Source: Phymorhynchus buccinoides (lineage: Eukaryota > Mollusca > Gastropoda > Neogastropoda > Raphitomidae). Taken from it: a stretch of 64,000 nt of DNA. Numbering within the stretch: the first letter of the stretch is position 1; the number at the start of each line of letters is the position of its first letter. The notes under the pieces were generated by a model. That model saw only the letters and a program-made list of their open reading frames with translations. It made no database searches and was not told the DNA's origin. Below are positions 33,270 through 43,123 of this stretch, piece after piece. Made by a program: the position numbers and the translations under genes. The stretch covers positions 405,297-469,296 of the forward strand of contig CM065690.1 of NCBI GenBank assembly GCA_017654935.2, read 5' to 3'.

Positions 33270-34700
33270 TATTGTTGAGTGTCGGGCCTAAGGTGGTTAT
33301 AAGACCAGTGTCTTCAAGATTCTTGCAGATGGTGGTTGTTTGTGAACGCTTCTTGGAAGTACAGGATGCAATATTCCTGTATTATTCAAGTTTTCTCTCG
33401 TATGAAGAAGACACAACAGAGATCCAGGACATAGTTGATGGTATGTTTGCTGCAAACAATGTTTCTGGGGAGGCTGGAACAGCTGTGGAAAGGGTTAGGG
33501 TTAGGGTTAGTTGATGGACATAGTTGATGGTATTTTTGCTGCAAACAATGTTTCTGGGGAGGCTGGAACAGCTGTGGAAAGCATTCGGGGAGAAGTCTAC
33601 AGGTGCCATAAACAGAAGACGAAGGAAGGAGCACACAGGAAGGATGTCCTGGTGTCTCAACTTGTGAGGCACAGGCAAAAGCTCCTTCTTCATATGGAGA
33701 TGTATGCAGGAATTCTTCCTCTTTTCCAGACGTTTGCGAAAAGTATGCAGGCAGAGAAACCCATGTGTCATCTTCTTCATGAAAAGATGTTCAACCTGAC
33801 AACCGATTTCATGGGATACTACATCAAGAATTCTGATTTAGAAAAAGTCCAGACCCCAAACGATCTCTCCTCGTTCAGATTTTCTGACCTTGAAAATCAA
33901 GTGGGCAACAAAAGGCTGACATTAGGAGCAAAGGCCACCACAAGAATGAAGACCCTGAGGAGGAAGAAGGAGGAGCAGCACTGGATCTCACAATTTTATT
34001 CAGACTTGAGAGAAGCATATCGGAAAGGCACAGAGTGTCTTGTGAAAAATCTTCCCACAAAGAATGTCACCATAGCATCTTTCTCTGGGCTTGACCCAAA
34101 ACACAGGACAGAAGAAACTACAGAAGCTGGGCTGACTCTTCTTGCTGAAAAGCTCCCCAATGTCTCGACTGAAGTAGAAGCTGGTGAGCTCTCTATGGAA
34201 CTGAAGGTGTATGCCAAGGACAAAGACCTGGATGAACTGTAGAAGGCATACCAGCAGAAGAAGCTAGCTAGGATTGACCGTAGCTGCTGTCATCACTGCG
34301 TTCACCTTGACAACAGAGAACTATGAGGGCATTGTATATGTCCCATCCACCTTGACAACAGAAAACTATGAGGGCATTGTATATGTCCCATCCACCTTGA
34401 CAACAGAGAACTATGAGGGCATTGTATATGTCCCATCCACCTTGACAACAGAAAACTATGAGGGCATTGTATATGTCCCATCCACCTTGACAACAGAGAA
34501 CTATGAGGGCATTGTATATGTCCCATCCACCTTGACAACAGAGAACTATGAGGGCATTGTATATGTCCGATCCTACTTATCACGCAGAAAGCTAAAGAGC
34601 ACTGAGCTGCCAATTACTCCACAACTGAGAGAAGCCTGTTCCAATGCATAGAAAGAGTACAAAAAAGCTCATGGACTTGATGGAGAAAAGGTGTCACTTG
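33270..34700 (+). pseudogene. hAT transposase-derived C-terminal region
   Basis: An open frame (about 33511-34242) encodes the C-terminal half of a BED/hAT-family transposase-like protein. Visible parts are LLLHMEMYAGILPLFQTFAK, FSDLENQVGNKRL, YSDLREAYRKGTECLVKNLP and ASFSGLDPKHR. The order and words follow the hAT proteins whose N-terminus is seen at 41265. A stop ends the frame before the dimerisation region. Relics continue as ENYEGIVYV units and ITPQLREACSNA, which resembles the hAT C-terminal tail. A block of about 90 bp (GCAAACAATGTTTCTGGGG) is duplicated at 33430-33600 with three TTAGGG motifs at the junction. I judge it a decayed transposon, though a domesticated exon cannot be excluded. 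Confidence 0.7.
34306..34575 (+). repeat. 45-bp tandem array, 6 copies, within the hAT remnant
   Basis: Each unit encodes LTTENYEGIVYVPST in the + strand frame. The array expands a 15-residue segment of the hAT-like C terminus, leaving the tail after the last copy (VRSYLSRRKLKSTELP). Confidence 0.93.
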
Positions 34701-34759
34701 AAGTCTCTACTTCTCAGTCCAGAACTGCTACAGCCTGTGAAGCTTCTTCCTCCAAAACT

Positions 34760-35905
34760 GCATCAGCTTCCACCCCTTCTTCCTACAAGTCAACTGCACC
34801 AGCTTCCACCCCTTCTTCCTACAAGTCAACTGCACCAGCTTCCACCCCTTCTTCCTCCTCCAAGTCCAAAACTGCACCAGCTTCCACCCCTTCTTCCTAC
34901 AAGTCAACTGCACCAGCTTCCACCCCCCTTCTTCCTCCAAGTCCAAAACTGCACCAGCTTCCACCCCTTCTTCCTACAAGTCAACTGCACCAGCTTCCAC
35001 CCCTTCTTCCTCCAAGTCCAAAACTGCACCAGCTTCCACCCCTTCTTCCTCCAAGTCCAAAACTGCACCAGCTTCCACCCCTTCTTCCTCCAAGTCCAAA
35101 ACTGCACCAGCTTCCACCCCTTCTTCCTCCAAGTCCAAAACTGCACCAGCTTCCACCCCTTCTTCCTCCTCCAAGTCCAAAACTGCACCAGCTTCCACCC
35201 CTTCTTCCTCCTCCAAGTCCAAAACTGCACCAGCTTCCACCCCTTCTTCCTCCTCCAAGTCCAAAACTGCACCAGCTTCCACCCCTTCTTCCTCCTCCAA
35301 GTCCAAAACTGCACCAGCTTCCACCCCTTCTTCCTCCAAGTCCAAAACTGCACCAGCTTCCAGCCCTTCTTCCTCCAAGTCCAAAACTGCACCAGCTTCC
35401 ACCCCATCTTCCTCCAAGTCCAAAACTGCACCAGCTTCCACCCCTTCTTCCTCCAAGTCCAAACCTGCACCAGCTTCCACCCCTTCTTCCTCCAAGTCCA
35501 AAACTGCACCAGCTTCCACCCCATCTTCCTCCAAGTCCAAAACTGCACCAGCTTCCACCCCTTCTTCCTCCAAGTCCAAAACTGCACCAGCTTCCACCCC
35601 ATCTTCCTCCAAGTCCAAAACTGCACCAGCTTCCACCCCATCTTCCTCCAAGTCCAAAACTGCACCAGCTTCCACCCCTTCTTCCTCCAAGTCCAAAACT
35701 GCACCAGCTTCCACCCCATCTTCCTCCAAGTCCAAACCTGCACCAGCTTCCACCCCTTCTTCCTCCAAGTCCAAAACTGCACCAGCTTCCACCCCTTCTT
35801 CCTCCTCCAAGTCCAAAACTGCACCAGCTTCCACCCCTTCTTCCTCCAAGTCCAAAACTGCACCAGCTTCCACCCCTTCTTCCTCCAAGTCCAAAACACA
35901 CAGCA
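34760..35905 (+). repeat. 39-bp tandem array, about 29 copies
   Basis: The unit contains CTGCACCAGCTTCCACCCC and TTCTTCCTCCAAGTCCAAAA. In the frame continuing from the hAT tail it would code a Ser/Thr/Pro/Lys-rich repeat (SKSKTAPASTPSS). Units with an extra TCC change length without breaking frame. Frames of 300-460 codons on both strands here are repeat by-products. Confidence 0.95.
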
Positions 35906-36024
35906 GCTGCTCATACCAGGCCATCCAAAGCACCATCCAAAGCACCATCCAAAGCACCATCCAGTTCTCCTAAAAAAAACAACTGCAAAGAAATTTTGCA
36001 AAACTGACATCAGGTCTTTGATAT

Positions 36025-36250
36025 AAGCCCTCATCTGTAACCAGCATTGCTACTGTATATAGTGTAGAAAGTGTGTTCTTAGTTGTGTTTTTTATGATAT
36101 AAGCCCTCATCTGTAACCAGCATTGCTACTGTATATAGTGTAGAAAGTGTGTTCTGAGTTGTGTTTTTTATGATATAAGCCCTCATCTGTAACCAGCATT
36201 GCTACTGTATATAGTGTAGAAAGTGTGTTCTTAGTTGTGTTTTTTGGTAG
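36025..36250. repeat. 75-bp tandem array, 3 copies
   Basis: Units start GATATAAGCCCTCATCTG and end in GTTGTGTTTTTTATG or a close variant. Confidence 0.93.
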
Positions 36251-36781
36251 TATATTTTAACTTTGCCTGCTCAGTGTTGAGGATAGTTCAAATCAAATCA
36301 AATCAAATCATCTTTATTATCTCATAACTGAGAAATTGCAGCCAGGTGCACATAAGAAAAACAGCAACAATAAACACATTTATCAACAATTAAAGAATAT
36401 AAACTAATAACTAATAACACTGCAATATTGTAGTTAACAAACTGGACGAATACGAATACAAATTCAATCCCAAGGAGATGGACAGGCTGCTCAGCAAAAC
36501 AATCACTCAATGCAGTGCATTAAGAGTTCAACAGATGAATTGATCTTGGTAAGAAAGTTTTCTGTGCTCTTATTTTCAGTTTTAGAGTTCTGTATCGACG
36601 GCCCGATGGTAATACTTCATAGTATTTTGCCAGAACATGACTGTTATCATTAAGAATTTTCCTGGCTTTCTTGACTACTTGTCTGTCATGTCATACAACT
36701 CTTGCATACCACTCTGCCTTGCACCCACAACTTTACTGCACACATTCACCATATCACTCAACACACGCTTACTTTTTACAC

Positions 36782-38209
36782 TCAAGCTTCCATACTCAAG
36801 CTTCCATACCAACAGATAAATGACACAGTAAGAACAGATTCAATGCAACATCGGTAGTAGGTTTGAAGAATATCTGAACAGACACCAATATTCCTTAGCC
36901 TCTGTAAACAAAAGATCCTGGACTGACTCTTCTTATGTATATGCTCAATGTGTTTATCAAAAGTAAGTTTCTTGTCTAAAACTGTGCCTAGGTATTTGTA
37001 CTCATCAATTCTTTCAACCGTTTCACCATCAATTTCCAAATGTGGCACTGGCACTGGGTTTCTACGAAAATCTACAAGCAGTTCTTTTGTTTTAACAACA
37101 TTTAAATCCAGATAATTATCTTTGCACCATGAACAAAACCTTTTGACTTCACTGAAGTACACAGAATCAGAGTTTGATAAATCTTCGATGGCAGAATCAT
37201 CTGAGTATTTAATGACAGGTGTTTCTTCAGTGCCTCTGCAGTCGTTTGTGTACAATGTAAAAAGAACTGGGGACAAAACTGTTCCTTGGGGGGCACCTGT
37301 AGAAGTCGAACGTTCTGAGGAGATTGCAGATTGAAAGCGGACAGACTGAGTTCTATTGCGTAGGAAATTGGTTATCCAGAGAATGAGCTTGGGGTTAACA
37401 TTCAGGTCTAGTAGTTTCTGGGCCAGTAAATGGGGCTGTATTGTATTGAAGGCAGAGGAGAAATCGATGAATAAAATACGAACAAAGGAGTTGGGGTTAT
37501 TTAAGCGAAGAAAGGCATTGTGAAGAAGGGTCAGTAAGGCATCGTCTGTTCCTCTACACCGTTTGTAGGCAAACTGAAAGGGGTCAAGGAGTAGGTTAGT
37601 AAAAGAAAGAAGGCGATGAAGGACGATCTTTTCAAAACATTTCATGGCAATAGACGTTAAGGCAACAGGGCGGTAATCGTTCAGTGTGGCAGGGTTCTTT
37701 TTCTTAGGGACAGGAGTAACTGTAGAATTTTTCCAGATACATGGTACAACACAATCGCATAAAGACCAGTTAAATAGAGAGCAAAACACACCACACAATT
37801 GAGAACAGCATGCTTTCAACAATCTTCCACACACATTATCTGGTCCCACAGCTTTCCTCACATTTAGTTTCTGAAATATGGACTGAACATCTCTTTCTTG
37901 AACCTCAAATTCATGATCTTCATTTGCATTGATAATTTTTTCTCTTAACTGTGACGTTACCCCGTTTAGATCTCCCTCTAGATCAGTTCTTTCAAACCGA
38001 CAATAAAAGTCATTTAGCTCATTAGAAAAATCCTTCTGTTCTTCTCTTGTCATTTGGCAATTTGCTGTTCGTTTCTTTGATTGGCCAGTTAGAGTTCGAA
38101 ACCCATCCCATGCATCTAAGATTCTGCCTGTCTGAAACTGCTGTTCTACTTTATCCTTATACTCCCTCTGCCCCTTCCTTAACTCTCCTCTAAGTTTAGA
38201 TTGAACCAC
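36782..38209 (-). CDS. LINE ORF2, reverse transcriptase part
   Basis: A non-LTR reverse transcriptase. Palm motifs seen in order are DYRPVALTS, FIDFSSAFNTI (motif A aspartate), TGAPQGTVLSPVLFTLYTND and KYSDDSAI (motif C). Motif C is YSDD rather than the usual YADD or FADD, and the related copy at 46346-46717 has YSDD too, so this is a family trait. The true upstream border is earlier than 38209, since the frame is open back to about 38300 after the endonuclease frameshift. The frame ends early at SLSMEA because of the 14-bp duplication. Confidence 0.85.
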   Translation of the reverse strand: MVQSKLRGELRKGQREYKDKVEQQFQTGRILDAWDGFRTLTGQSKKRTANCQMTREEQKDFSNELNDFYCRFERTDLEGDLNGVTSQLREKIINANEDHEFEVQERDVQSIFQKLNVRKAVGPDNVCGRLLKACCSQLCGVFCSLFNWSLCDCVVPCIWKNSTVTPVPKKKNPATLNDYRPVALTSIAMKCFEKIVLHRLLSFTNLLLDPFQFAYKRCRGTDDALLTLLHNAFLRLNNPNSFVRILFIDFSSAFNTIQPHLLAQKLLDLNVNPKLILWITNFLRNRTQSVRFQSAISSERSTSTGAPQGTVLSPVLFTLYTNDCRGTEETPVIKYSDDSAIEDLSNSDSVYFSEVKRFCSWCKDNYLDLNVVKTKELLVDFRRNPVPVPHLEIDGETVERIDEYKYLGTVLDKKLTFDKHIEHIHKKSQSRIFCLQRLRNIGVCSDILQTYYRCCIESVLTVSFICWYGSLSMEA

Positions 38210-38267
38210 TTTTCTTTCTCTTTTATCTCCTGTTTGAAAGGCTACTTTCTTCTCATTTAAAACTGAT

Positions 38268-39515
38268 TTAATAGACTTGGAAATCCACGGTTTGTTGTTG
38301 GGAAAAATCTTTATAGTCTATATCTTGACAAAAATTAATGTAAGACGTAACAACATCAGCAGCTTCATGCACAGTTTCACAGGAATCAGTCAGCACACTC
38401 CAGTCAGTACATTCAAAACAACCCCTCAATTCATCCACACTCTCGGTCGTCCACTCTTTCACGCTCTTTTTCACCACAGGTTCAGTTTGTATTTTGGGTC
38501 TGTAGGCAGGGATAAGTTGCACGGTGTCATGGTCGGAAGCACCCACTGGTGGTAGAGGTAGAGATCTGTATGCATTGGGAATATTGCCGTAACATAAGTC
38601 AATAGTCTTCTTCTGACGAGTAAAACATGTCACATACTGTTTAAAAGAGGGTAGAGTTTTACGCAAGTCACAGTGATTAAAGTCACCAACGATGAAGCAG
38701 GGGGCATCAGCAGAAATCAACTGTAGCTCTCTGACGACAGCAGCTATCTCCCTTCCAGCGCGTACAGCAGAGGTCTTGTCAAACACAGGGGCATACACAA
38801 CTGTCAAAAAGACACGACCAAACTCGCGAGGAAGATAACGCGGCCTGAGAGACACAGAGAGCAGTTCAATGTCTTGTGTACACACACGCTTCTTTACGGT
38901 TACATTCGCACTATCACACCAGCTTTCATTCACATATAAGCAAACACCACCACCCATTTGCTTTCCCACTTTCTCACAGTCTCTATCAACTCTGTACGGC
39001 ACACCAAAACCATCAATTGCAACATTCTCATCACAAACTTTCTCAGTCAACCAAGTTTCCGTAAAACAGAGTACACATGAGTTTCTATATTCACTTAGAA
39101 ATTGACAATTTGCCTGGATTTCGTCTAAGTTACAGTTCTTTCCGTTCGGGTTGATAGATCTGACGTTTGATAGAATCATGGATGGTAGGGGCAGTTTAGA
39201 TCTGTTTCTTCTCATTCTTCTTCTCACTCCTCCTCTCTGTCCCCTCTTTCGTTCTTTCTTCTTTCTAGCCGTACTCTCACTCTCACTTTCACCAATCATT
39301 TCAGCAGGGAATAGTTGTCCAGAAATGGTCGAGATGTCATGGGCAGTTTGAAGACGAAGTAGAAATTCACGATCGTAGCGCAAAGCACCGGTACTAGATC
39401 TACCTTCCTGCTGCCCGCAATATCTCTCACCAGGCGTCACAAGCACAGTCAAAACACATGTCCGAAATACAACTATGACGATGATTAGAATCTTTACAAA
39501 TGACACAGTCTCCAT
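38268..39515 (-). CDS. LINE ORF2, endonuclease part
   Basis: An apurinic/apyrimidinic endonuclease-type domain. Visible active-site words are SNVRSI, FTETWL, IVGDFNHCD and ASDHD, in the usual order. A basic stretch (KKKERKRGQRGGVRRRMRR) precedes the domain at about residues 85-103, which could bind nucleic acid. The frame stops at 38268 because of a shift in the homopolymer near 38305. The sequence FPNNKPWISKSIKS just after that point continues in the next frame into the reverse transcriptase. Confidence 0.82.
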   Translation of the reverse strand: METVSFVKILIIVIVVFRTCVLTVLVTPGERYCGQQEGRSSTGALRYDREFLLRLQTAHDISTISGQLFPAEMIGESESESTARKKKERKRGQRGGVRRRMRRNRSKLPLPSMILSNVRSINPNGKNCNLDEIQANCQFLSEYRNSCVLCFTETWLTEKVCDENVAIDGFGVPYRVDRDCEKVGKQMGGGVCLYVNESWCDSANVTVKKRVCTQDIELLSVSLRPRYLPREFGRVFLTVVYAPVFDKTSAVRAGREIAAVVRELQLISADAPCFIVGDFNHCDLRKTLPSFKQYVTCFTRQKKTIDLCYGNIPNAYRSLPLPPVGASDHDTVQLIPAYRPKIQTEPVVKKSVKEWTTESVDELRGCFECTDWSVLTDSCETVHEAADVVTSYINFCQDIDYKDFSQQQTVDFQVY

Positions 39516-39540
39516 CTTTACAACTTATAATTCATCTGCA

Positions 39541-40019
39541 TTCAACTAAAAGTTCAGGAAACAGATAAAGATAATAAAACAAGATGAAATATACAGAGAC
39601 AAGTGCACCTGAGCGTCGCCCCTTGAGAAGCGCCACCAGTTGTGATTTTCTTTTACCAGTGGTGTATAAACTGAACAAGTAAGAATGGAGCAAGTGTATA
39701 TGGTGTTAGCTATGCATGTCCAAATGATACCCCCCTTTAACAAAGTGAAAGAGACAATGCGAATGTTTCTTTGGACTCTTCTAATAAGAAACCGCAGTGC
39801 ACTGTTGACTTACCAGTATCATTGAGAACTGCCAAGAATATAACACCAGAAGCCTGTTGATGACAGACACGCGAGTAGCTATGCATGCAATATAGTGATG
39901 TGTATGTCTGTGTGTAAGTGTTAAGTTCAGTGTGTATGTGTATAACTGTCCATTTGTTGACTCGCGAATGAGGGTTCGGTACAATTCTATAAGTTAGAAA
40001 ACTGTTCAGGCAGAGGTTT
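39541..40019. other. Intronic sequence, no gene
   Basis: No exon seen. It may include the 5' part of the LINE. Confidence 0.5.
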
Positions 40020-41195
40020 GAGGCTCCACATGCACCCATGCTCAGTGCGCATGCGCAGTAGTCGGCGTTCTAGGGTTAGGGTTAACCCCAGTTGGAAAAC
40101 TGTTCAGGCAGAGGTTTGAGGCTCCACATGCACCCATGCTCAGTGCGCATGCGCAGTAGTCGGCGTTCTAGGGTTAGGGTTAGGGTTAACCCCAGTTAGA
40201 AAACTGTTCAGGCAGAGGTTTGAGGCTCCACATGCACCCATGCTCAGTGCGCATGCGCAGTAGTCGGCGTTCTAGGGTTAGGGTTAGGGTTAACCCCAGT
40301 TAGAAAACTGTTCAGGCAGAGGTTTGAGGCTCCACATGCACCCATGCTCAGTGCGCATGCGCAGTAGTCGGCGTTCTAGGGTTAGGGTTAGGGTTAACCC
40401 CAGTTGGAAAACTGTTCAGGCAGAGGTTTGAGGCTCCACATGCACCCATGCTCAGTGCGCATGCGCAGTAGTCGGCGTTCTAGGGTTAGGGTTAGGGTTA
40501 ACCCCAGTTAGAAAACTGTTCAGGCAGAGGTTTGAGGCTCCACATGCACCCATGCTCAGTGCGCATGCGCAGTAGTCGGCGTTCTAGGGTTAGGGTTAAC
40601 CCCAGTTGGAAAACTGTTCAGGCAGAGGTTTGAGGCTCCACATGCACCCATGCTCAGTGCGCATGCGCAGTAGTCGGCGTTCTAGGGTTAGGGTTAGGGT
40701 TAACCCCAGTTGGAAAACTGTTCAGGCAGAGGTTTGAGGCTCCACATGCACCCATGCTCAGTGCGCATGCGCAGTAGTCGGCGTTCTAGGGTTAGGGTTA
40801 GGGTTAACCCCAGTTAGAAAACTGTTCAGGCAGAGGTTTGAGGCTCCACATGCACCCATGCTCAGTGCGCATGCGCAGTAGTCGGCGTTCTAGGGTTAGG
40901 GTTAGGGTTAACCCCAGTTAGAAAACTGTTCAGGCAGAGGTTTGAGGCTCCACATGCACCCATGCTCAGTGCGCATGCGCAGTAGTCGGCGTTCTAGGGT
41001 TAGGGTTAGGGTTAACCCCAGTTAGAAAACTGTTCAGGCAGAGGTTTGAGGCTCCACATGCACCCATGCTCAGTGCGCATGCGCAGTAGTCGGCATTCTA
41101 GGGTTAGGGTTAGGGTTAACCCCAGTTAGAAAACTGTTCAGGCAGAGGTTTGAGGCTCCACATGCACCCATGCTCAGTGCGCATGCGCAGTAGTC
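40020..41195 (+). repeat. Array of 12 units (~102-108 bp) with telomere motifs and TGCGCATGCGCA boxes
   Basis: Each unit carries GTTCAGGCAGAGGTTTGAGG, CCCATGCTCAGTGCGCATGC and GCAGTAGTCGGCGTTC. All but the last continue with two or three TTAGGG motifs and AACCCCAGTT. The last unit runs directly into the 5' leader of the BED-finger frame at 41265, so the array is an amplified 5' end of that element. Confidence 0.96.
40046..41187 (+). promoter_or_regulatory. Twelve TGCGCATGCGCA sites (NRF-1-like)
   Basis: TGCGCATGCGCA is the canonical palindromic binding word of nuclear respiratory factor 1, a promoter factor widespread in animals. It occurs once per unit, first at 40046-40057 and last about 80 bp before the BED-finger start codon. 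Promoter activity is inferred only from the motif and its position. Confidence 0.5.
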
Positions 41196-41264
41196 GGCGT
41201 TCTGCTTTTCCTTTCTGGTATTTCTGACGGGCGACGCGGTGTTAGAACGGTGCAAAGTTTTAAG

Positions 41265-41762
41265 ATGGCGAGCGGAGGCAAGCGTGTCCATGAAACCGAT
41301 TCCGAAGATGACGACGTACAGCAAAAAAACCTGAAGAAGAAGCAGTGTAGCCAAGTTTTCAAATCGAGTTACTGCACTGACTTTCCATTCGTCGCTGCAT
41401 CTATCAAGGGCCCACACTTCGCCTTCTGCAAGGTTTGCAGAAAAGATTTGTCTGTGAGCCATGGTGGAAGCTTCGACATCGCGAAGCATGCGAAAGGCTC
41501 AGGCCACAAAGATAACGTGGCTTCGGCTGGTGCTTCTTCAATCACCGCCTGTTTTAAGCCGAGGTCAGAGGCCAAAGTCGACGAAAACAGCAGTCTGCAG
41601 ACCAAGATCACAAGGGCAGAGGCGATGATGTGTCAGTTCATCGCTGAAAACAACTCGTCACTGGCTACATTGGACAAGGTTTTCTCAATTCAAAGCGATT
41701 ATTTGTGCACCAGCTCTCAAGTGAACTGTTTCTTTCATGCAGTAACTTTACAGTTTCAGTAA
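41265..41762 (+). CDS. hAT-type BED zinc finger N-terminal fragment
   Basis: The frame starts MASGGKRVHETDSEDDD, an acidic and lysine-rich leader, and continues into a BED-like finger: FPFVAASIKGPHFAFCKVC, DLSVSHGGSFDIAKHAKGSGH. The C..C and H....H ligands are present. RAEAMMCQFIAENNSSLATLD then resembles the start of the hAT core. It stops at 41762, before any catalytic residue. The following 120 nt end in AAGGTAAGA, a good donor. Known intact relatives are much longer, so it is a truncated transposase or a domesticated first exon. The matching C-terminal half lies upstream (33270-34700), the wrong order for a single gene. Confidence 0.7.
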   Translation: MASGGKRVHETDSEDDDVQQKNLKKKQCSQVFKSSYCTDFPFVAASIKGPHFAFCKVCRKDLSVSHGGSFDIAKHAKGSGHKDNVASAGASSITACFKPRSEAKVDENSSLQTKITRAEAMMCQFIAENNSSLATLDKVFSIQSDYLCTSSQVNCFFHAVTLQFQ

Positions 41763-41944
41763 ATCTTTTCTCATTGACTTTTGTCATAAAACATGCACAG
41801 GCCTCTACTGGGAAGGCATTCTGGATCACTCAGTGGGACTGGTAGCAAAAATGAAGAATATCCTTTGTATCATGGTGGAAAATGTCTTCATTAAGGTAAG
41901 ATGCATCCTATGTTCTAATTTTGTAAGGCTAAGTACATAATCAA

Positions 41945-42190
41945 TGTTTAAATTAGTGCTTTAAATGACCTTGAGCAGAAATTCCCCATTCTGACAAGTG
42001 TCTGCACTCTCTAAATGATGTAGTAGTTTGAATTAGTGCTTTAAATGACCTTGAGCCGAAATTCCCCATTCTGACAAGTGTCTGCACTCTCTAAATGATG
42101 TAGTAGTTTGAATTAGTGCTTTAAATGACCTTCAGCAGAAATTCCCCATTCTGACAAGTGTCTGCACTCTCTAAATGATGTAGTAGTTTG
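41945..42190. repeat. 80-bp tandem array, 3 copies
   Basis: Units contain GTGCTTTAAATGACCTTGAG and CTGACAAGTGTCTGCACTCT. Confidence 0.95.
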
Positions 42191-42634
42191 AATAAAAGAT
42201 TGTGCTGACAGTTGTACACTTTTTCACTCTGTACACTTTTTGGACATTGATTGTACACCAAAGAAAAATGGGGATAATCAGGTCTGAATTCAGCTGATAA
42301 AAAGAGTCTTGTTGTTTAGTCTACAAAGCAGTACACTCTCTTATGTGTAAAGCCACATTTTCCTTTTGGAGAACTGTTTCCTGCTGCTAACTTCCCTTTC
42401 CATGAACAAGTTAAAAATGCCAAGGAGAATCGTGAGAAAGAGAGAGAACCAATCCCAGCTAGCACTCTCAGTGCTTAGAAAGTAGGGAGCTTCCATTGTA
42501 TGCATTCACAAGTCAGCTTGCATTCACAAGTCAGCATGCATTCACAAGTCAGCCTGCAGTGGACATCATGTGCGATGAAACGCAATAACGGCAGGAGGTG
42601 GGTTTTTTTATAGATTTTTTGTTGTTTCCTTGGA
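42191..42634. other. Intronic sequence, no gene
   Basis: Only a short triplicate of GCATTCACAAGTCAGC near 42502-42553 stands out. Confidence 0.6.
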
Positions 42635-42970
42635 TGGGAATTTTTGATTCCTGACGCTCCAGAGCTGATCACTAATTTCAGTGTCCTCTGTGTTTCAGGA
42701 ACTTTGACTTTCCGATTCCTGACGCTTCCGAGCTGATTGCTAATTTCAGTGTCCTATGCATTTCAGGAACTTTGATTTTCCGATTCCTGACGCTCCAGAG
42801 CTGATTGCTAATTTCAGTGTCCTATGCGTTTCAGGAACTTTGACTTTCCGATTCCTGACGCTTCCGAGCTGATTGCTAATTTCAGTGTGCTGTGTGTTTC
42901 AGGAACTTTGACTTTCTGATTCCTGACGCTCCAGAGCTGATTGCTAATTTCAGTGTGCTGTGTGTTTCAG
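42635..42970 (+). repeat. COPB1 E5 acceptor-edge array: 4 decoy acceptors, 68-bp period
   Basis: Exon-like starts at 42699, 42767, 42835 and 42903 lead to the real E5 at 42971, spaced exactly 68 bp. Each has a TTTCAG acceptor and about 50 nt of E5 ([16 protein letters not shown]), then AGTGTCCTATG-like intron. A fifth partial copy without an acceptor lies at about 42637-42680. Confidence 0.95.
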
Positions 42971-43085
42971 GAACTTTGACTTTCTGATTCCTGACGCCCC
43001 CGAGCTGATTGCTAATTTCCTGGAGGGAGAGCAGGACATGTCCTGCAAGAGAAACGCATTTATGATGCTCATACATGCAGACCAG
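42971..43085 (+). CDS. COPB1: COPB1 exon E5: residues 166-203
   Basis: After one base completing the Arg codon of E4, the exon encodes [30 protein letters not shown] and MMLIHADQ, and ends in phase 0. It continues the beta-COP solenoid. IPDAPELI and [14 protein letters not shown] are near-invariant family words. The acceptor is TTTCAG at 42970 and the donor GTGTGT at 43086. Choosing the last acceptor copy gives the only continuous exon. Its donor end is copied four more times downstream. Confidence 0.95.
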
Positions 43086-43123
43086 GTGTGTGTGTGTGTG
43101 TGTGTGTGCATTATGGGTTGTTA

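Larger units (their letters stand above)
36290..39540 (-). mobile_element. Nearly complete CR1-group LINE
   Basis: A minus-strand non-LTR retrotransposon runs from an N-terminal endonuclease to a 3' end with a polyadenylation-like AATAAAG and an (ATTTG)n-type tail at about 36290-36320. The coding region is one ORF2 broken at two places: a 1-nt shift in a T/A run near 38305 and a 14-bp duplication at 36780-36807. The part downstream of the duplication still encodes the family C-terminus in another frame (VNVCSKVVG, YYEVLPSGRRYRTLK). No ORF1 was recognised upstream. Confidence 0.88.

Noticed and set aside
33492..33510. A real telomere or chromosome end
   Set aside because: Only three TTAGGG motifs, flanked on both sides by single-copy element sequence; it is interstitial.
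34644..36034. Long open frames of 300-460 codons on both strands
   Set aside because: They arise from a 39-bp repeat that is divisible by three and free of stops in several frames. Only the frame continuing the hAT tail has any claim to be coding.
40020..41195. Subtelomeric location of the window
   Set aside because: TTAGGG motifs are short and embedded in a repeat unit, and a housekeeping gene continues on both sides.
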